From contig DAIDGW010000049.1 of the NCBI GenBank assembly GCA_027452245.1, positions 1 through 64,000 of the forward strand: DNA of 64,000 bases, written 5' to 3'. The notes beneath the pieces are model-generated. The model was given only the letters and a program-made list of their open reading frames with translations. It searched no databases and was not told the DNA's origin. How positions within the stretch are numbered: position 1 is the stretch's first letter; every line of letters starts with the position of its first letter. This stretch comes from Acidobacteriaceae bacterium. GTDB taxonomy: Bacteria > Acidobacteriota > Terriglobia > Terriglobales > Acidobacteriaceae. Below, piece after piece: positions 41,713 to 50,756 of the stretch. The position numbers and the translations under genes are program-made.

Positions 41713-42843
41713 TCAGTGGACCGCCGCAATCAGTCCTTTTGATCCCACTGCCAAAGCCCCTCCGCCAGGATATGCACTGATCGCATTAAATATCAGCCCC
41801 TCAGCCTCTCGTCCTGGGATTCGCCTTGTCTTGTGCCGCGGTTGCAAATCCAGAATGAAATCCTGCCCCACGATGAATGCTCCGCTCTTCGCCGAGCCTG
41901 AGACGCCTCGCTCATATGCAACCGCTGAAAAATATGCCTGTGGACGAACTGCGGAAAGCTTCCACGTCTTGCCACCATCTTCGGTGAACGCCAGATTCGG
42001 CCCGTCATCCTCTGGGCGTTTGTAATCTCCTCCGGCCATGACGCCGTGGATCGCATCCCGAAATGCAATCGAAAAGATTCCAGCCGATTCTGGCCCGTGA
42101 ACCATCGGCGTATTCGTCACCTGCCATGTTTCTCCCGTATCGCCAGAATGAAATACGCGTGCAACGCTCCCGCCCGTTCCAAACCAGAGATTGCCATCGT
42201 GTGCCCGCGCGTTATTTACAACGCTTCCCAGTACCGCTAAGCACCTGTTGGACGCCGCAAACGCTCCTTCACCCTCTTCCGCAACCGGCATGTTCGCGGT
42301 AGAAAGTGCACGCCAGTTCTTTCCGTTGTCCGTAGCCAGTATTTCGAATTTTAGTTTTCCCGATTCATCAGGAATTGGATCGCCCAGCACTACACCATGC
42401 TTCCTATCCCAAAAGGCGATGGAATCGAAGAACCCCTTCGGATTTCCGTTCGTGAACTGTAATTCCCAGTGCCGCCCGGCGTCCGACGTGTGATAAATTC
42501 GCGACTGCTCGCCCGGCCCTGAAGACATCAGGAACGCCTCGTTGGCCGAAAATGCCACTACTCCGCGGAAGTCCAGTGCCTCCGCTCCTTTCACTTGCGA
42601 TGCTGCCCAATGTTTGCCGTCGGTGGTCCGGAGATAAGTCCCGTGCGTGCCGGAAGCCCACGCGAGCAACCGTGAAACCGCGCTTACACCCCGAAGACTC
42701 TCAGTTGTATTGGAAGTCAGGATTTGAGTTTGGGCAAAAGCCGCGGACGCGGCAAGCACAAGCGCGAGAGAAGATGCGAATCGAGTTAGCACATTGGCTT
42801 TCGTCAAGCGTTGAACGATAGACCACGCAACCCGGCTCGTCAA
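41713..42843 (-). CDS. Secreted Ycf48-like/BNR beta-propeller protein
   Basis: The 376-residue protein has an N-terminal signal region (SSLALVLAASAAFAQT) and then seven BNR/Asp-box type repeats, for example RTTDGKHWAA, TSDAGRHWELQF, ATDNGKNWRAL, SGDTGETWQV and TEDGGKTWKLS. This is the photosystem II assembly factor Ycf48-like propeller, often annotated as oxidoreductase in non-photosynthetic bacteria. Function outside photosynthesis is unknown. The first codons are uncertain (TTG at 42843; a GTG about 17 codons in is possible). It lies 1 base from the panC stop, so it is probably the last gene of that operon. Confidence 0.8.
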   Translation of the reverse strand: MTSRVAWSIVQRLTKANVLTRFASSLALVLAASAAFAQTQILTSNTTESLRGVSAVSRLLAWASGTHGTYLRTTDGKHWAASQVKGAEALDFRGVVAFSANEAFLMSSGPGEQSRIYHTSDAGRHWELQFTNGNPKGFFDSIAFWDRKHGVVLGDPIPDESGKLKFEILATDNGKNWRALSTANMPVAEEGEGAFAASNRCLAVLGSVVNNARAHDGNLWFGTGGSVARVFHSGDTGETWQVTNTPMVHGPESAGIFSIAFRDAIHGVMAGGDYKRPEDDGPNLAFTEDGGKTWKLSAVRPQAYFSAVAYERGVSGSAKSGAFIVGQDFILDLQPRHKTRRIPGREAEGLIFNAISAYPGGGALAVGSKGLIAAVH

Positions 42844-42844
42844 A

Positions 42845-43687
42845 CTACGGCAGCAGCACGTTATCGATCAGCCGCGTCGTGCCCACGTAGGCCGCTACCG
42901 CTACCAGCGTTCCCGAAGACACCTGCTCCACTTCTTCCAGTGTATCCGGATTGATGATTTCAAAATAATCTAGCTTGACGCCCTTTTCTGTCGAGATCGC
43001 GCTTCGCCCTTGCGATGCCAGGAACCACCCCCGCCGTTCACCCTGTTGCGCCAGTTCCTTCACGCGTTCCAGCGAGCGATGCAACGCCAACGCATGTTTC
43101 CTCTGCTCCGGATCGAGATATGCGTTCCGCGAACTCATCGCCAGCCCATCCGGCTCGCGGACGATCGGGCACCCCACAATCTCCACCGGCAGATTCAAAT
43201 CGCGAACCATGCGGCGAATAATCGCCAGTTGTGCTGCATCCTTCTGCCCGAAAAATGCGGTATCAGGCTCAATAATGTGAAACAGCATAGAAACGACTGT
43301 CGTCACGCCGCGGAAATGTCCCGGTCGTGACCGTCCATCCAGTTTGTCGCTCAGCCCTTCCACTGTCACCCACGTCGCCGCTCCCGCCGGATACATCTCT
43401 TCGTTCGCCGGCGCAAACACAACATCCAACCCCTCGTTCTCCAGGAGAGCCAAATCATGGTCGAAGTTCCGCGGATACTTCGCCAGATCCTCATTCGGAC
43501 CGAATTGTGTGGGATTCACAAAGATAGAAGCTGCCACCGCTCCGCACACCTGACGCGCCGCCCGCACCAGCGACAAATGACCCTCATGCAAAGCGCCCAT
43601 GGTCGGCACAAATCCCAACCGCTTTCCGTCGTCCTTCAGAGTGCGGCACGTAGATCGAGTCTCGCTGATTGTCGTGTAGATTTTGAT
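42845..43687 (-). CDS. panC: Pantothenate synthetase (no canonical start codon)
   Basis: PanC condenses pantoate and beta-alanine using ATP. Motifs: GFVPTMGALHEGHLSLV, IFVNPTQFGPNEDLAKYPR, FRGVTTVV, FFGQKDAAQLAIIRRM and SSRNAYLD. The ORF track starts at a TTG directly before GFVPTMG, which would remove the first beta strand. Reading upstream in the same frame gives KIYTTISETRSTCRTLKDDGKRLGFVPTMG with no stop until 43721-43723, matching the normal PanC N terminus, but no ATG/GTG/TTG occurs there. I place the start at an ATC at 43687 by family length; an ATT at 43711 or a CTG is also possible, as is a base error. The lipoprotein and panB lie upstream on the same strand. Confidence 0.9.
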   Translation of the reverse strand: MKIYTTISETRSTCRTLKDDGKRLGFVPTMGALHEGHLSLVRAARQVCGAVAASIFVNPTQFGPNEDLAKYPRNFDHDLALLENEGLDVVFAPANEEMYPAGAATWVTVEGLSDKLDGRSRPGHFRGVTTVVSMLFHIIEPDTAFFGQKDAAQLAIIRRMVRDLNLPVEIVGCPIVREPDGLAMSSRNAYLDPEQRKHALALHRSLERVKELAQQGERRGWFLASQGRSAISTEKGVKLDYFEIINPDTLEEVEQVSSGTLVAVAAYVGTTRLIDNVLLP

Positions 43688-43773
43688 GGACTTACCCAGA
43701 TGGCTTTTAATCAGGTTTAACTACGGACCTCACGCGGTCCGCCATTCGGAATGCGCTCAAGCGGCAGATGCCA

Positions 43774-44238
43774 TTACGATCCCTTGGCCGTGTCCCACTC
43801 TACCGTTACGTGCGCGCCTTCCAGTTCCCCTGCGGCAATGCCGCGATTCCGCCGGATGGCAATCTGATCCTGCTGAGTAGCCGTGGATTCGTCCTGGACG
43901 ATCATCGCTACCACTCGCCCGTACGGCCAAGCTGTCGGGGGCAGTTCTGCGAGTTGGTCGAGCAACTCCTCCGGCTTAATGATCCGTTCTTCGTTCGGAG
44001 TGATGATGGTCACCATTCCCACTCCGTCCGGCCGGATCACCAGATAAGGATTCCGCCAGTTCTTAGTCTCGTGCACTACCGGATATTTCGCGACATCCCC
44101 AACCGGAATCTTCTGCAGGCGCTCGGCAGCGCTCGGCGGGGCCGCGGCTTTCGCTGAACAACCGACCAGAATCAGCCATATCCCGGCCGCCAGCAATCCC
44201 GTGGTCAACCCTTGTATGTAAGTCCTTGGTTTCGTCAT
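43774..44238 (-). CDS. Hypothetical lipoprotein
   Basis: From the ATG at 44238 (the track begins 16 codons earlier) the protein has 154 residues with a lipoprotein signal ending LILVGCSAK. The mature part is alpha-beta: NPYLVIRPDGVGMVTI, EERIIKPEELLDQLAELP, and YGRVVAMIVQDE. I do not recognise a family. It sits between the immunity-like gene and panC on the same strand and may share their transcript. Confidence 0.65.
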   Translation of the reverse strand: MTKPRTYIQGLTTGLLAAGIWLILVGCSAKAAAPPSAAERLQKIPVGDVAKYPVVHETKNWRNPYLVIRPDGVGMVTIITPNEERIIKPEELLDQLAELPPTAWPYGRVVAMIVQDESTATQQDQIAIRRNRGIAAGELEGAHVTVEWDTAKGS

Positions 44239-44303
44239 AGGCGCAGAGTAAAGGATGCAAAACGCATCCCGAAGGCTGCATTCCACTCCGTCGGCAATTT
44301 TAC

Positions 44304-44513
44304 CTATCGCACCGCCACTGGTACATCAGTTTTGAACGCCCACACCAGCGCTACGACCCACCCAATCATTGTCCAACCCAGAAACAAATTGAGCAACAGA
44401 ATGGATGTCGTGTCCCGTTTGCTCCGCGCAAACGCCACAATGGTCGGCAGAAAATACATCAGGAAGCCGAAACCGAAGAATGGAAAGAAAAAGATTGTCG
44501 AAAAGAGGTGCAT
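44304..44513 (-). CDS. Superinfection-immunity-like small membrane protein
   Basis: The 69-residue protein has two TM helices (FSTIFFFPFFGFGFLMYFLPTIVAF and ILLLNLFLGWTMIGWVVALVWAF). The YFLPTIVAFARSKRDT...LNLFLGWTMIGWVVALVWAF pattern is that of the Imm_superinfect family, named after the phage T4 Imm protein that blocks injection of DNA by later phages. Chromosomal members are widespread and their role is unproven. Location within the panB-panC group gives no functional clue. Confidence 0.8.
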   Translation of the reverse strand: MHLFSTIFFFPFFGFGFLMYFLPTIVAFARSKRDTTSILLLNLFLGWTMIGWVVALVWAFKTDVPVAVR

Positions 44514-44598
44514 AGCTTTGCCTCCTCTGCTCCCCAGCGTAACTTCGCTACAAACAGTTACGTGTGGTTTCGTCGCCTGGTTCCGTGGCCCAGAAACA

Positions 44599-45501
44599 CT
44601 ACCGTCGGATTGCCAGTTTTCGATCCAGTACGGAATCGAGCGCCGCTTTCGCCTCGCGCGATAGATGATACGACTCTGCGTCCGACGGATATTGGTGCGA
44701 CTTCACGTCCGCACAATACCCCTGCACCGCCTTCGCCATCAGCTCGCGAGCGTCCGCGTAGTGTCGCACGAACTTTGCCGGCGCGCCAAACGTCAGGCTG
44801 ACTAGATCATGAAATACCAGCACCTGTCCGTCACACTCCGGACCGGCGCCAATTCCGACTGTAGGCGCAGAAATCTCCGCCGTGATCATTGCCGCCACTT
44901 CCCGCGGAATGCCTTCCAGAAACAGGCAAGATACGCCGGCTCCATCCAGCGCCACGGCATCGCGCATCAGTTGCTCGATCGCGCCCAGGCTTTTTCCCTG
45001 AACCTTGTAGCCGCCCATTACATTCACCGACTGCGGCGTCAGCCCAATATGTCCCGCCACCGGAATCTCTGCATCAATGATTCGCCGGATCAGGTCTGCG
45101 CGCTTCTCGCCGCCTTCCAGCTTCACCATCTCCGCTCCGCCTTCTTTCACGAATCGAGCGGCATTGGCCACCGCACCCGACGCATCGATCTGGTAGGACC
45201 CATATGGCATGTCGGCGACCAGCAGCGCGTTCTTCACACCGCGGCGCACCGCTTTCACGTGATGCAGCATCTCCTCCATCGTGACCGAGAGGGTATTCTC
45301 ATAGCCGAGCATCGCCTGTGCCAGCGAATCCCCAACCAGCACTACGTCAACCCCAGCTTCATCCTCAATGCGCGCAGTTGCGTAATCGTACGCGGTAAGG
45401 CAGGTTATCGGATCGTGGTGGAATTTCTTTTCCCGCAGGGATGCGGTCGTGGTCTTTCGACGGGACTCGTCCGCGAGCCCGCCAATCGGGGTAAGGCTCA
45501 T
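44599..45501 (-). CDS. panB: 3-methyl-2-oxobutanoate hydroxymethyltransferase
   Basis: The 300-residue TIM-barrel enzyme transfers a hydroxymethyl group from methylene-THF to alpha-ketoisovalerate, the first step of pantothenate synthesis. Clear motifs: CLTAYDYATARI, VGDSLAQAMLGY, VADMPYGSYQ, KLEGGEKRADLIRRIIDAEIPVAGHIGLTPQSVN, and VGIGAGPECDGQVLVFHDL. The ATG is preceded by GGAGGAG. It is 171 bases downstream of the deoxynucleoside kinase gene. About 25 C-terminal residues extend beyond the usual length. Confidence 0.97.
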   Translation of the reverse strand: MSLTPIGGLADESRRKTTTASLREKKFHHDPITCLTAYDYATARIEDEAGVDVVLVGDSLAQAMLGYENTLSVTMEEMLHHVKAVRRGVKNALLVADMPYGSYQIDASGAVANAARFVKEGGAEMVKLEGGEKRADLIRRIIDAEIPVAGHIGLTPQSVNVMGGYKVQGKSLGAIEQLMRDAVALDGAGVSCLFLEGIPREVAAMITAEISAPTVGIGAGPECDGQVLVFHDLVSLTFGAPAKFVRHYADARELMAKAVQGYCADVKSHQYPSDAESYHLSREAKAALDSVLDRKLAIRR

Positions 45502-45672
45502 GATCTCCTCCAGTGCCCCTCCAGCCCAGCCGGATAGAGCCTGTACGCATCGTTAGATGCCCTTCGAGGTTATTTTAACCCGAAAATCCTTGTCGTACAC
45601 ACCCGCTTGCTGCAACCAGTAAATCATTGATATCAAATGATTTGCGCCCGTGCGTAGATGAACAGCCCCGAC

Positions 45673-46338
45673 TTATGCTCCCGCCGCTTCCTGTCCACCC
45701 AAGGGCAGGAAGTATTGCGTTCCCTTGATCGGTTCCGTCACTTTGCGCAGCAACTCCTGCAAGTCTTCGTTGTGATCCACGAAATCAATCTCCGACGTAT
45801 TCACGATCAGCAAATCCGAAGACGTGTAGTGGAAAAAGAAATGATCGTATGCCTTGACCACTTCGCTCAGATATTCTTCGCTCACCGCTCGCTCGCCCGG
45901 CGCATTCTTTTTCTTCAGGCGCTTTTTCAGGACCTCCGGCGTCGCCTGCAGATAGATCACCAGATCGGGCGTTGGTACTTGCTCACGAAAATAGTTGTAA
46001 TAGCGGTTATAAATCTCCAGTTCCTGGTCGCTGAGATTCAGGTAAGCGAAAATCTTGTCTTTTTCGAAGATGTAATCAGCCACCACAAGCTTCTGCGATC
46101 TCGCGCCTAAATCCAACGCCTGCAACTGCTCGAACCTCTGCACCAGAAACGCAAATTGAGCCTGAAACGCCGCCCCGCGCTCCCCTTCGTAAAACGCGCC
46201 CAGAAACGGATTCGCCTCTGGCTCCATCACCCGTTGCGCATTCAACCGCTCCGCCAGGATCTGCGCCAGCGTGCTTTTCCCAACTCGAATGGGACCTTCC
46301 ACTGCTATATAACGGGGAGATTCAAAAAGATTGGCCAT
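45673..46338 (-). CDS. Deoxynucleoside kinase family protein
   Basis: From the ATG at 46338 the protein has 221 residues; the track start is a TTG 18 codons earlier. The P-loop is GPIRVGKST near residue 16, and VVADYIFEKDKIFAYLNL matches the DRS/ERS-like region of deoxyguanosine/deoxyadenosine kinases. RLKKKNAPGERAVSEEYL is the lid region with Arg residues. These enzymes phosphorylate salvaged deoxynucleosides with ATP. Location upstream of panB is seen in other genomes, often with folK, which is not present here. Confidence 0.88.
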   Translation of the reverse strand: MANLFESPRYIAVEGPIRVGKSTLAQILAERLNAQRVMEPEANPFLGAFYEGERGAAFQAQFAFLVQRFEQLQALDLGARSQKLVVADYIFEKDKIFAYLNLSDQELEIYNRYYNYFREQVPTPDLVIYLQATPEVLKKRLKKKNAPGERAVSEEYLSEVVKAYDHFFFHYTSSDLLIVNTSEIDFVDHNEDLQELLRKVTEPIKGTQYFLPLGGQEAAGA

Positions 46339-46529
46339 GGGATCGCGAAAAAATTGAAACGGCAGAATATCTTGCCCGCCGCCTTCCGGCAATTGCAGAA
46401 TCAGTTAACAGCGTCCGGTTCGCTCTGGAAATAACGCGGCAATGCTGGTGGCCCGAAAATCGCCGTTCCCGTCTCCCCGATTACAGAATTGCAAAATTCC
46501 TCAATCACTCGATCCGCTACAATCCCTCC

Positions 46530-47270
46530 ATGCTCGCACCTGCACTCGAAGCCATCGCCGCCGCGGCCTCTGTCGCCGCGGGATATCAAACGATGTCGCC
46601 CACCGGGCAGTGGTACGGACGTACCTTCATCGGCCTGCCTCGCGGATCAAAGCAGCTCGCGCTCACCTATGATGACGGCCCCAATGATCCGCACACTTTT
46701 CGTTTGCTCGAGGTCCTTGCGCGTCACAATGTTCACGCTACTTTTTTTTTGATCGGAAAATATGTTGGCCAGCGTCCCGACATCGCTCGCCAACTCCTGG
46801 CCGCCGGACACACCATTGGCAATCACACCTTCTCTCATCCGCTCCTCACTCTAAAAGCCAATTCCACCATCCGCCAGCAGCTTTCCGATTGTCGCGCGGC
46901 TCTTGAAGATGCCGTCGGCGCGCATTCGAATCTATTTCGCCCCCCGTTTGGCGGACGCCGTCCCGCCGTCCTCCACCTCGCCCGCCAGTTCGGCCTTGCG
47001 CCTATCATGTGGAACGTCACTGCATACGACTGGAACGCTCCGCCCGCCGCGCAAATCGAGCGCAAAGTGGTGAAACAAATTCGCGGCGGTGACGTCATCC
47101 TTCTCCACGATGGCGGACACAAGCACATGGGTGCCGACCGCTCCCAGACTGTCATCGCTACGGATCACCTGATCGCCCGTTACAAGTCCCAAGGCTACGA
47201 GTTTCGTACAATTCCCCAGATGATCGAGTCGACGCCGGCGCATGAAGCCTTCGCATCCCAGCATCGCTGA
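46530..47270 (+). CDS. Polysaccharide deacetylase (NodB, CE4 family)
   Basis: The 246-residue protein has the CE4 motifs in order: LTYDDGPN (motif 1, with the catalytic base Asp and metal Asp), HTFSHP (motif 2, two metal His), RPPFGGRRP (motif 3) and VILLHDG (motif 5, with His). These enzymes remove acetyl or similar groups from N-acetylglucosamine polymers such as peptidoglycan or chitin. The N terminus is only weakly hydrophobic (MLAPALEAIAAAASVAAG), so export is uncertain. A GH18 gene follows 30 bases later on the same strand, suggesting a two-gene GlcNAc-polymer unit. Confidence 0.92.
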   Translation: MLAPALEAIAAAASVAAGYQTMSPTGQWYGRTFIGLPRGSKQLALTYDDGPNDPHTFRLLEVLARHNVHATFFLIGKYVGQRPDIARQLLAAGHTIGNHTFSHPLLTLKANSTIRQQLSDCRAALEDAVGAHSNLFRPPFGGRRPAVLHLARQFGLAPIMWNVTAYDWNAPPAAQIERKVVKQIRGGDVILLHDGGHKHMGADRSQTVIATDHLIARYKSQGYEFRTIPQMIESTPAHEAFASQHR

Positions 47271-47300
47271 ACATGATTTTTGCGCCCGCAAGGAGCACGC

Positions 47301-48323
47301 ATGAAACGCCTTCTTCTGTTCCTTATCTTTGTCACCGCATTCGCCTGCGCCCAGCCCCAGGCGCTGTTCTACATGACCAACAGTCCCGGCTCGGTGCAAT
47401 CTTTTCTCGATCATGCCAGCAAGATCGACATTATCGTTCCCGCCTGGTACTCCATTGACGCCGATGGACTCGTCTGGGGAAGTCCCAACCCGCAGGTCTT
47501 GCAAGCGGCCGCGAGCCACCACGTGCCCGTCATGCCCATCATCGGCAGCACCGATCAGGGCGCGCTGCACAAAGTCTTCGTCACCGCCGCCGCGCGCAAT
47601 GCCTATATCGCCTCACTTCTGTCGGAGTGCAAGAAGTATGGCTACAGCGGTATTCAGATTGATTTTGAAAACGTGAACTGGACCGACCGTGATCTCTTCT
47701 CCGCTCTCGTCGCTCAAACCGCGTCCGCGCTTCACAAACAGAATCTGCAGCTCACCATCGCGACTGTCCCCAACGCCCCCGGAGCCCCCGGTTCCGGAGA
47801 CTACTCCCACTGGCTTTACGCCAACTGGCGCGGAGCCTACGACCTCAAGGCTCTCGCCCAGTCCGTCGATCTCATCTGCCTCATGACCTACGACCAGAAC
47901 ACGCGCTGGACGCAGCCCGGCCCCGTCGCCGGCTATCCCTGGACCGTTCAGCAACTCGACTATGCATTGCAATTTGTGCCAAAGGAAAAATTGTCGTTAG
48001 GCATCCCTCTCTACGGCTATCACTGGTTCGCCGGAGATCCCAAAGACGACAAGCCGAATCCCAATGCCGAGGACGTCGGTCAGCAGCAAATCGCGCAATT
48101 CATCGCCGCTTATCATCCCACTGTCGAATGGGACGCCAGCGACCGCACGCCCTGGTTCTACTTCTATCGCGACGATAACCGCGACTGGGTTTTCTATACC
48201 GACAAGCGGGCCTTTCAGGAACGCTGGAATCTCGCCCGCGATCGCGGGCTCCAGGGGTTCTGCTCCTGGGTCCTCGGCTCCGAAGACCCCGCGATCTGGA
48301 CAATCCTGCCGGGGCACAACTAG
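47301..48323 (+). CDS. Secreted glycoside hydrolase family 18 protein (YaaH/YdhD-like)
   Basis: From the ATG at 47301 (AAGGAG 5 bases upstream) the protein has 340 residues and a signal peptide MKRLLLFLIFVTAFACAQ. The GH18 catalytic strand is SGIQIDFENV: the acid Glu and the preceding Asp of DxxDxDxE are kept, while the middle Asp is Gln, as in spore cortex-type YaaH/YdhD enzymes. LICLMTYDQNTRWTQPGPVAGYPW and KLSLGIPLYGYHWF are typical later barrel strands. It may cleave GlcNAc linkages in peptidoglycan or chitin. No LysM domain is present. Pairs with the preceding deacetylase. Confidence 0.9.
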   Translation: MKRLLLFLIFVTAFACAQPQALFYMTNSPGSVQSFLDHASKIDIIVPAWYSIDADGLVWGSPNPQVLQAAASHHVPVMPIIGSTDQGALHKVFVTAAARNAYIASLLSECKKYGYSGIQIDFENVNWTDRDLFSALVAQTASALHKQNLQLTIATVPNAPGAPGSGDYSHWLYANWRGAYDLKALAQSVDLICLMTYDQNTRWTQPGPVAGYPWTVQQLDYALQFVPKEKLSLGIPLYGYHWFAGDPKDDKPNPNAEDVGQQQIAQFIAAYHPTVEWDASDRTPWFYFYRDDNRDWVFYTDKRAFQERWNLARDRGLQGFCSWVLGSEDPAIWTILPGHN

Positions 48324-48532
48324 AACAGGCTAGAAATTCAATTTGACCTCGCATTTGCTTGCGATAGGTGAAGCCGTAGCCTTGTTGCACACTCCCGGAA
48401 TCACAACGCCTTGGGCCCTCTTGCCTTGTGGTAGAGACCTAGATCACCTCGTTGTGGATTCCGTCCAGGAAGCTAAGACCTGGTAGGACTTGAAAACCCG
48501 CTGTGCGCTGCCAGGCAAGATCGCGAAAACGC

Positions 48533-49828
48533 TCACGCTACCGGATCGCCATGGACTTCGATGCTGCGCGCGTCGATGCCAGCAAACTCGGGCATCGGCA
48601 ACCTCCCGGTCCAGTTCGCCAACCCCCAGAACACGGCCGTCGTTGAACTGAGAATTCCGGCCACCGCGCCAATCGTGCGCGGGCTGTAATAGGTCGAAGC
48701 AATCCCGGCCCCCATCAGCGAGATCATCATCATTCCCCAGGTAAGCGTCTCCATGGTGGAGAACACGCGCCCGCGATACTGGTTCGATACCGTCCGCAAC
48801 AGATATGAATAGTTCAGCACGGAATTAATCGCGATCGCGGTGCGCGACAGGATGATGAATAGCAGAGCCATCTCAAACCGCCGCATCTGGCTGAATAAAA
48901 CGTAGGCGCCGCCGTGCAGGATGTAATTCACGAAGATCACTCGCTTATAGTTCTCGAACGACAGGCGTTTGCCCAGCCAGTGCGCGATTCCGCCGCCGAT
49001 CAGCAATCCAACCCCGGCACATCCCCAAATCACCGCGATGCCCGCCGCTCCCGCGTTGAACACGACTTCGCCAAACAGCGTGAACAACACTTGTGCCGCG
49101 CCTCCGCCGGTGGCCCAACCCACCGAGAGCAGCGCGATCGCGAGCACCAGCGGCACCGATCTCATATACCGCAGTCCTTCCCGGTATTCATGCCAGGGAC
49201 GAACCACCTCCGCTTCCGTCAGATTCTTCGGTTCCGGACGAAACGCTGTTCCCTTCGGCGCTCGTAAGTGCCAGATCGCCCATGCCGAAAAGACGAATGA
49301 CAGCGCGTTGAGCACGAACGCCCACTTGTAGCCGATCGCGATCACGGTGGCACCGAGAAATGTGCCGACCGTCAGCGTCGTCCACTGCGTGGTCTGCGTC
49401 AGCGAGTTTGCCGTGTGCAGCTCTTTCGGACTTGCGATCGTGGGCAGAATGGCCGAGCGTCCAGCGGTAAAAAATGGGGACGCGACCATGAGCAGCGCAC
49501 TGAAAAGATAGAGCAGCCAACTCTGATGATGCCCTATGGCCAGAATGAATCCGAGCGCGATCACAGCCCGGGTCAGATCGCTGGTGATCATGATCTGCTT
49601 GCGGTCGAAGCGGTCGAGCAGAACGCCCGCGAGCGGCCCCACGGTGACGGCGGGAATGGCGCGCGCCAGCATAATTCCCGTGACCACCAATCCCGAGCGC
49701 GTCAGGATCATCGCCAGCGAGAACACGGCGATATTGTTGAACTGATCGCCAATTTCGCTGACTACCTGTCCCATCCAGGTATAGCGATAATTGCGGTTCT
49801 GCCTCAGGAGTTGAAGAAATTCACGCAT
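48533..49828 (-). CDS. MFS transporter
   Basis: The protein has 431 residues from MREFLQLLRQNRNYRYTWMGQ (the track begins 13 codons earlier at a GTG). Twelve TM segments are predicted; QVVSEIGDQFNNIAVF and GPLAGVLLDRFDRKQIMITSD (the MFS motif A loop after TM2) are characteristic of the EntS/MFS_3-type drug or siderophore exporters. Substrate cannot be read from the sequence. No siderophore genes are nearby. Confidence 0.9.
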   Translation of the reverse strand: MREFLQLLRQNRNYRYTWMGQVVSEIGDQFNNIAVFSLAMILTRSGLVVTGIMLARAIPAVTVGPLAGVLLDRFDRKQIMITSDLTRAVIALGFILAIGHHQSWLLYLFSALLMVASPFFTAGRSAILPTIASPKELHTANSLTQTTQWTTLTVGTFLGATVIAIGYKWAFVLNALSFVFSAWAIWHLRAPKGTAFRPEPKNLTEAEVVRPWHEYREGLRYMRSVPLVLAIALLSVGWATGGGAAQVLFTLFGEVVFNAGAAGIAVIWGCAGVGLLIGGGIAHWLGKRLSFENYKRVIFVNYILHGGAYVLFSQMRRFEMALLFIILSRTAIAINSVLNYSYLLRTVSNQYRGRVFSTMETLTWGMMMISLMGAGIASTYYSPRTIGAVAGILSSTTAVFWGLANWTGRLPMPEFAGIDARSIEVHGDPVA

Positions 49829-49936
49829 CGCGATAAAAACGTTCCCCGCAGCGCGATTGAGGCTCACACCGGGAGAAGAAAGTTTTTAAGAGTCCCGCAT
49901 TTTAACATCCGGGGGTGGGGAACGTTAGGAACCGAT

Positions 49937-49969
49937 GCTTGGGTGTGGCTCATTGAGCCACACCCAAGC
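49937..49969. repeat. 33-bp near-perfect palindrome
   Basis: GCTTGGGTGTGGCTCA and TGAGCCACACCCAAGC are exact reverse complements separated by one T. It lies between the MFS gene start and the response regulator stop. No T tract follows on either strand, so it is not a standard intrinsic terminator. Confidence 0.8.
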
Positions 49970-50086
49970 CTTGGATCACTTATGAGCCCATGTGATCGAG
50001 CGCGTCCCTCCTGTTTCACCCAGAAACGCGCAGACAACGGTAGGCCGAAACCGGTTCAGGTCAAAACTGTCGGAAATGTTTGCGAC

Positions 50087-50464
50087 TCAGGCCTGTCCCT
50101 TTTCTCCCATCAGTTTGCGCGCCTGTTCGACAAGATGGCGGATGGGTCGGTCTTTTGAGACGACAGTCGACACGCCCGATGCGCGCGCATGATTTTCCAT
50201 GACGGTGCCGGCAAACATCGTGAACAGGATGATTGGGACCTCGGGCAGCTTCTTTCGCAGCAAGGGAGCTGCCTGCAACCCATTCATCGTCGGCATGGAA
50301 AGATCGAGCACGATCAGATCGGGGTGGCTGCTGGGAGCTCGCTCCACTGCCTGTGCGCCATCCGAAGCCTCACCGCAAACGGAAAACCCTGCCGACTCAA
50401 ATACCGTACGAAGGGAGCGCCGGACAATTGCGTTATCATCTGCCAGAAAAACACACTTCTGCAT
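50087..50464 (-). CDS. Receiver-only response regulator
   Basis: From the ATG at 50464 the protein has 125 residues. It is a single receiver with all key residues: acidic ADD pocket near residue 8-10, phosphoacceptor Asp54 in LIVLDLSMP, Thr in ILFTMFA and Lys in VVSKDRP. Stand-alone receivers act on a partner, for example by competing for phosphate or binding a motor or transcription protein. No histidine kinase is adjacent. It is about 30 bases downstream of a small hypothetical gene on the same strand. Confidence 0.92.
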   Translation of the reverse strand: MQKCVFLADDNAIVRRSLRTVFESAGFSVCGEASDGAQAVERAPSSHPDLIVLDLSMPTMNGLQAAPLLRKKLPEVPIILFTMFAGTVMENHARASGVSTVVSKDRPIRHLVEQARKLMGEKGQA

Positions 50465-50498
50465 CGCCAATAACCTTGTTTCCTTTAAGCAGCCCGAC

Positions 50499-50756
50499 CT
50501 ATATCTGCCAGTCTGGGAAGTTCAATTTCTCTGTCTTTAGACACCGCAACGACTCAATAGCGGCGTGGAGCGCCCGCTTCTCGTCATCGTGATCGGGATC
50601 GCCAGACAGTGTTTGCAAGCGGAGAAATATTGCGCTTTCCGCGTCCGCGACCTTCGCCGCAAGTTTTGGCGGGTCGGACTCTCTCATCGCGTCCTGATAT
50701 TTCTGCTGCCAGTTTGCGAATCCGTTCGGAGGTCCCGAGTTCTGGTTCTCAGCCAT
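50499..50756 (-). CDS. Small hypothetical acidic protein
   Basis: The 85-residue protein has an ATG preceded by AGGAG at normal spacing. It is hydrophilic and mostly helical in appearance (KYQDAMRESDPPKLAAKVADAESAIFLRLQTL and DEKRALHAAIESLRCLKTEKLNF), without signal peptide or TM helix. I do not recognise a domain. Since it precedes the receiver gene by 34 bases, the two are probably co-transcribed, so a partner role with the receiver is possible. Confidence 0.7.
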   Translation of the reverse strand: MAENQNSGPPNGFANWQQKYQDAMRESDPPKLAAKVADAESAIFLRLQTLSGDPDHDDEKRALHAAIESLRCLKTEKLNFPDWQI

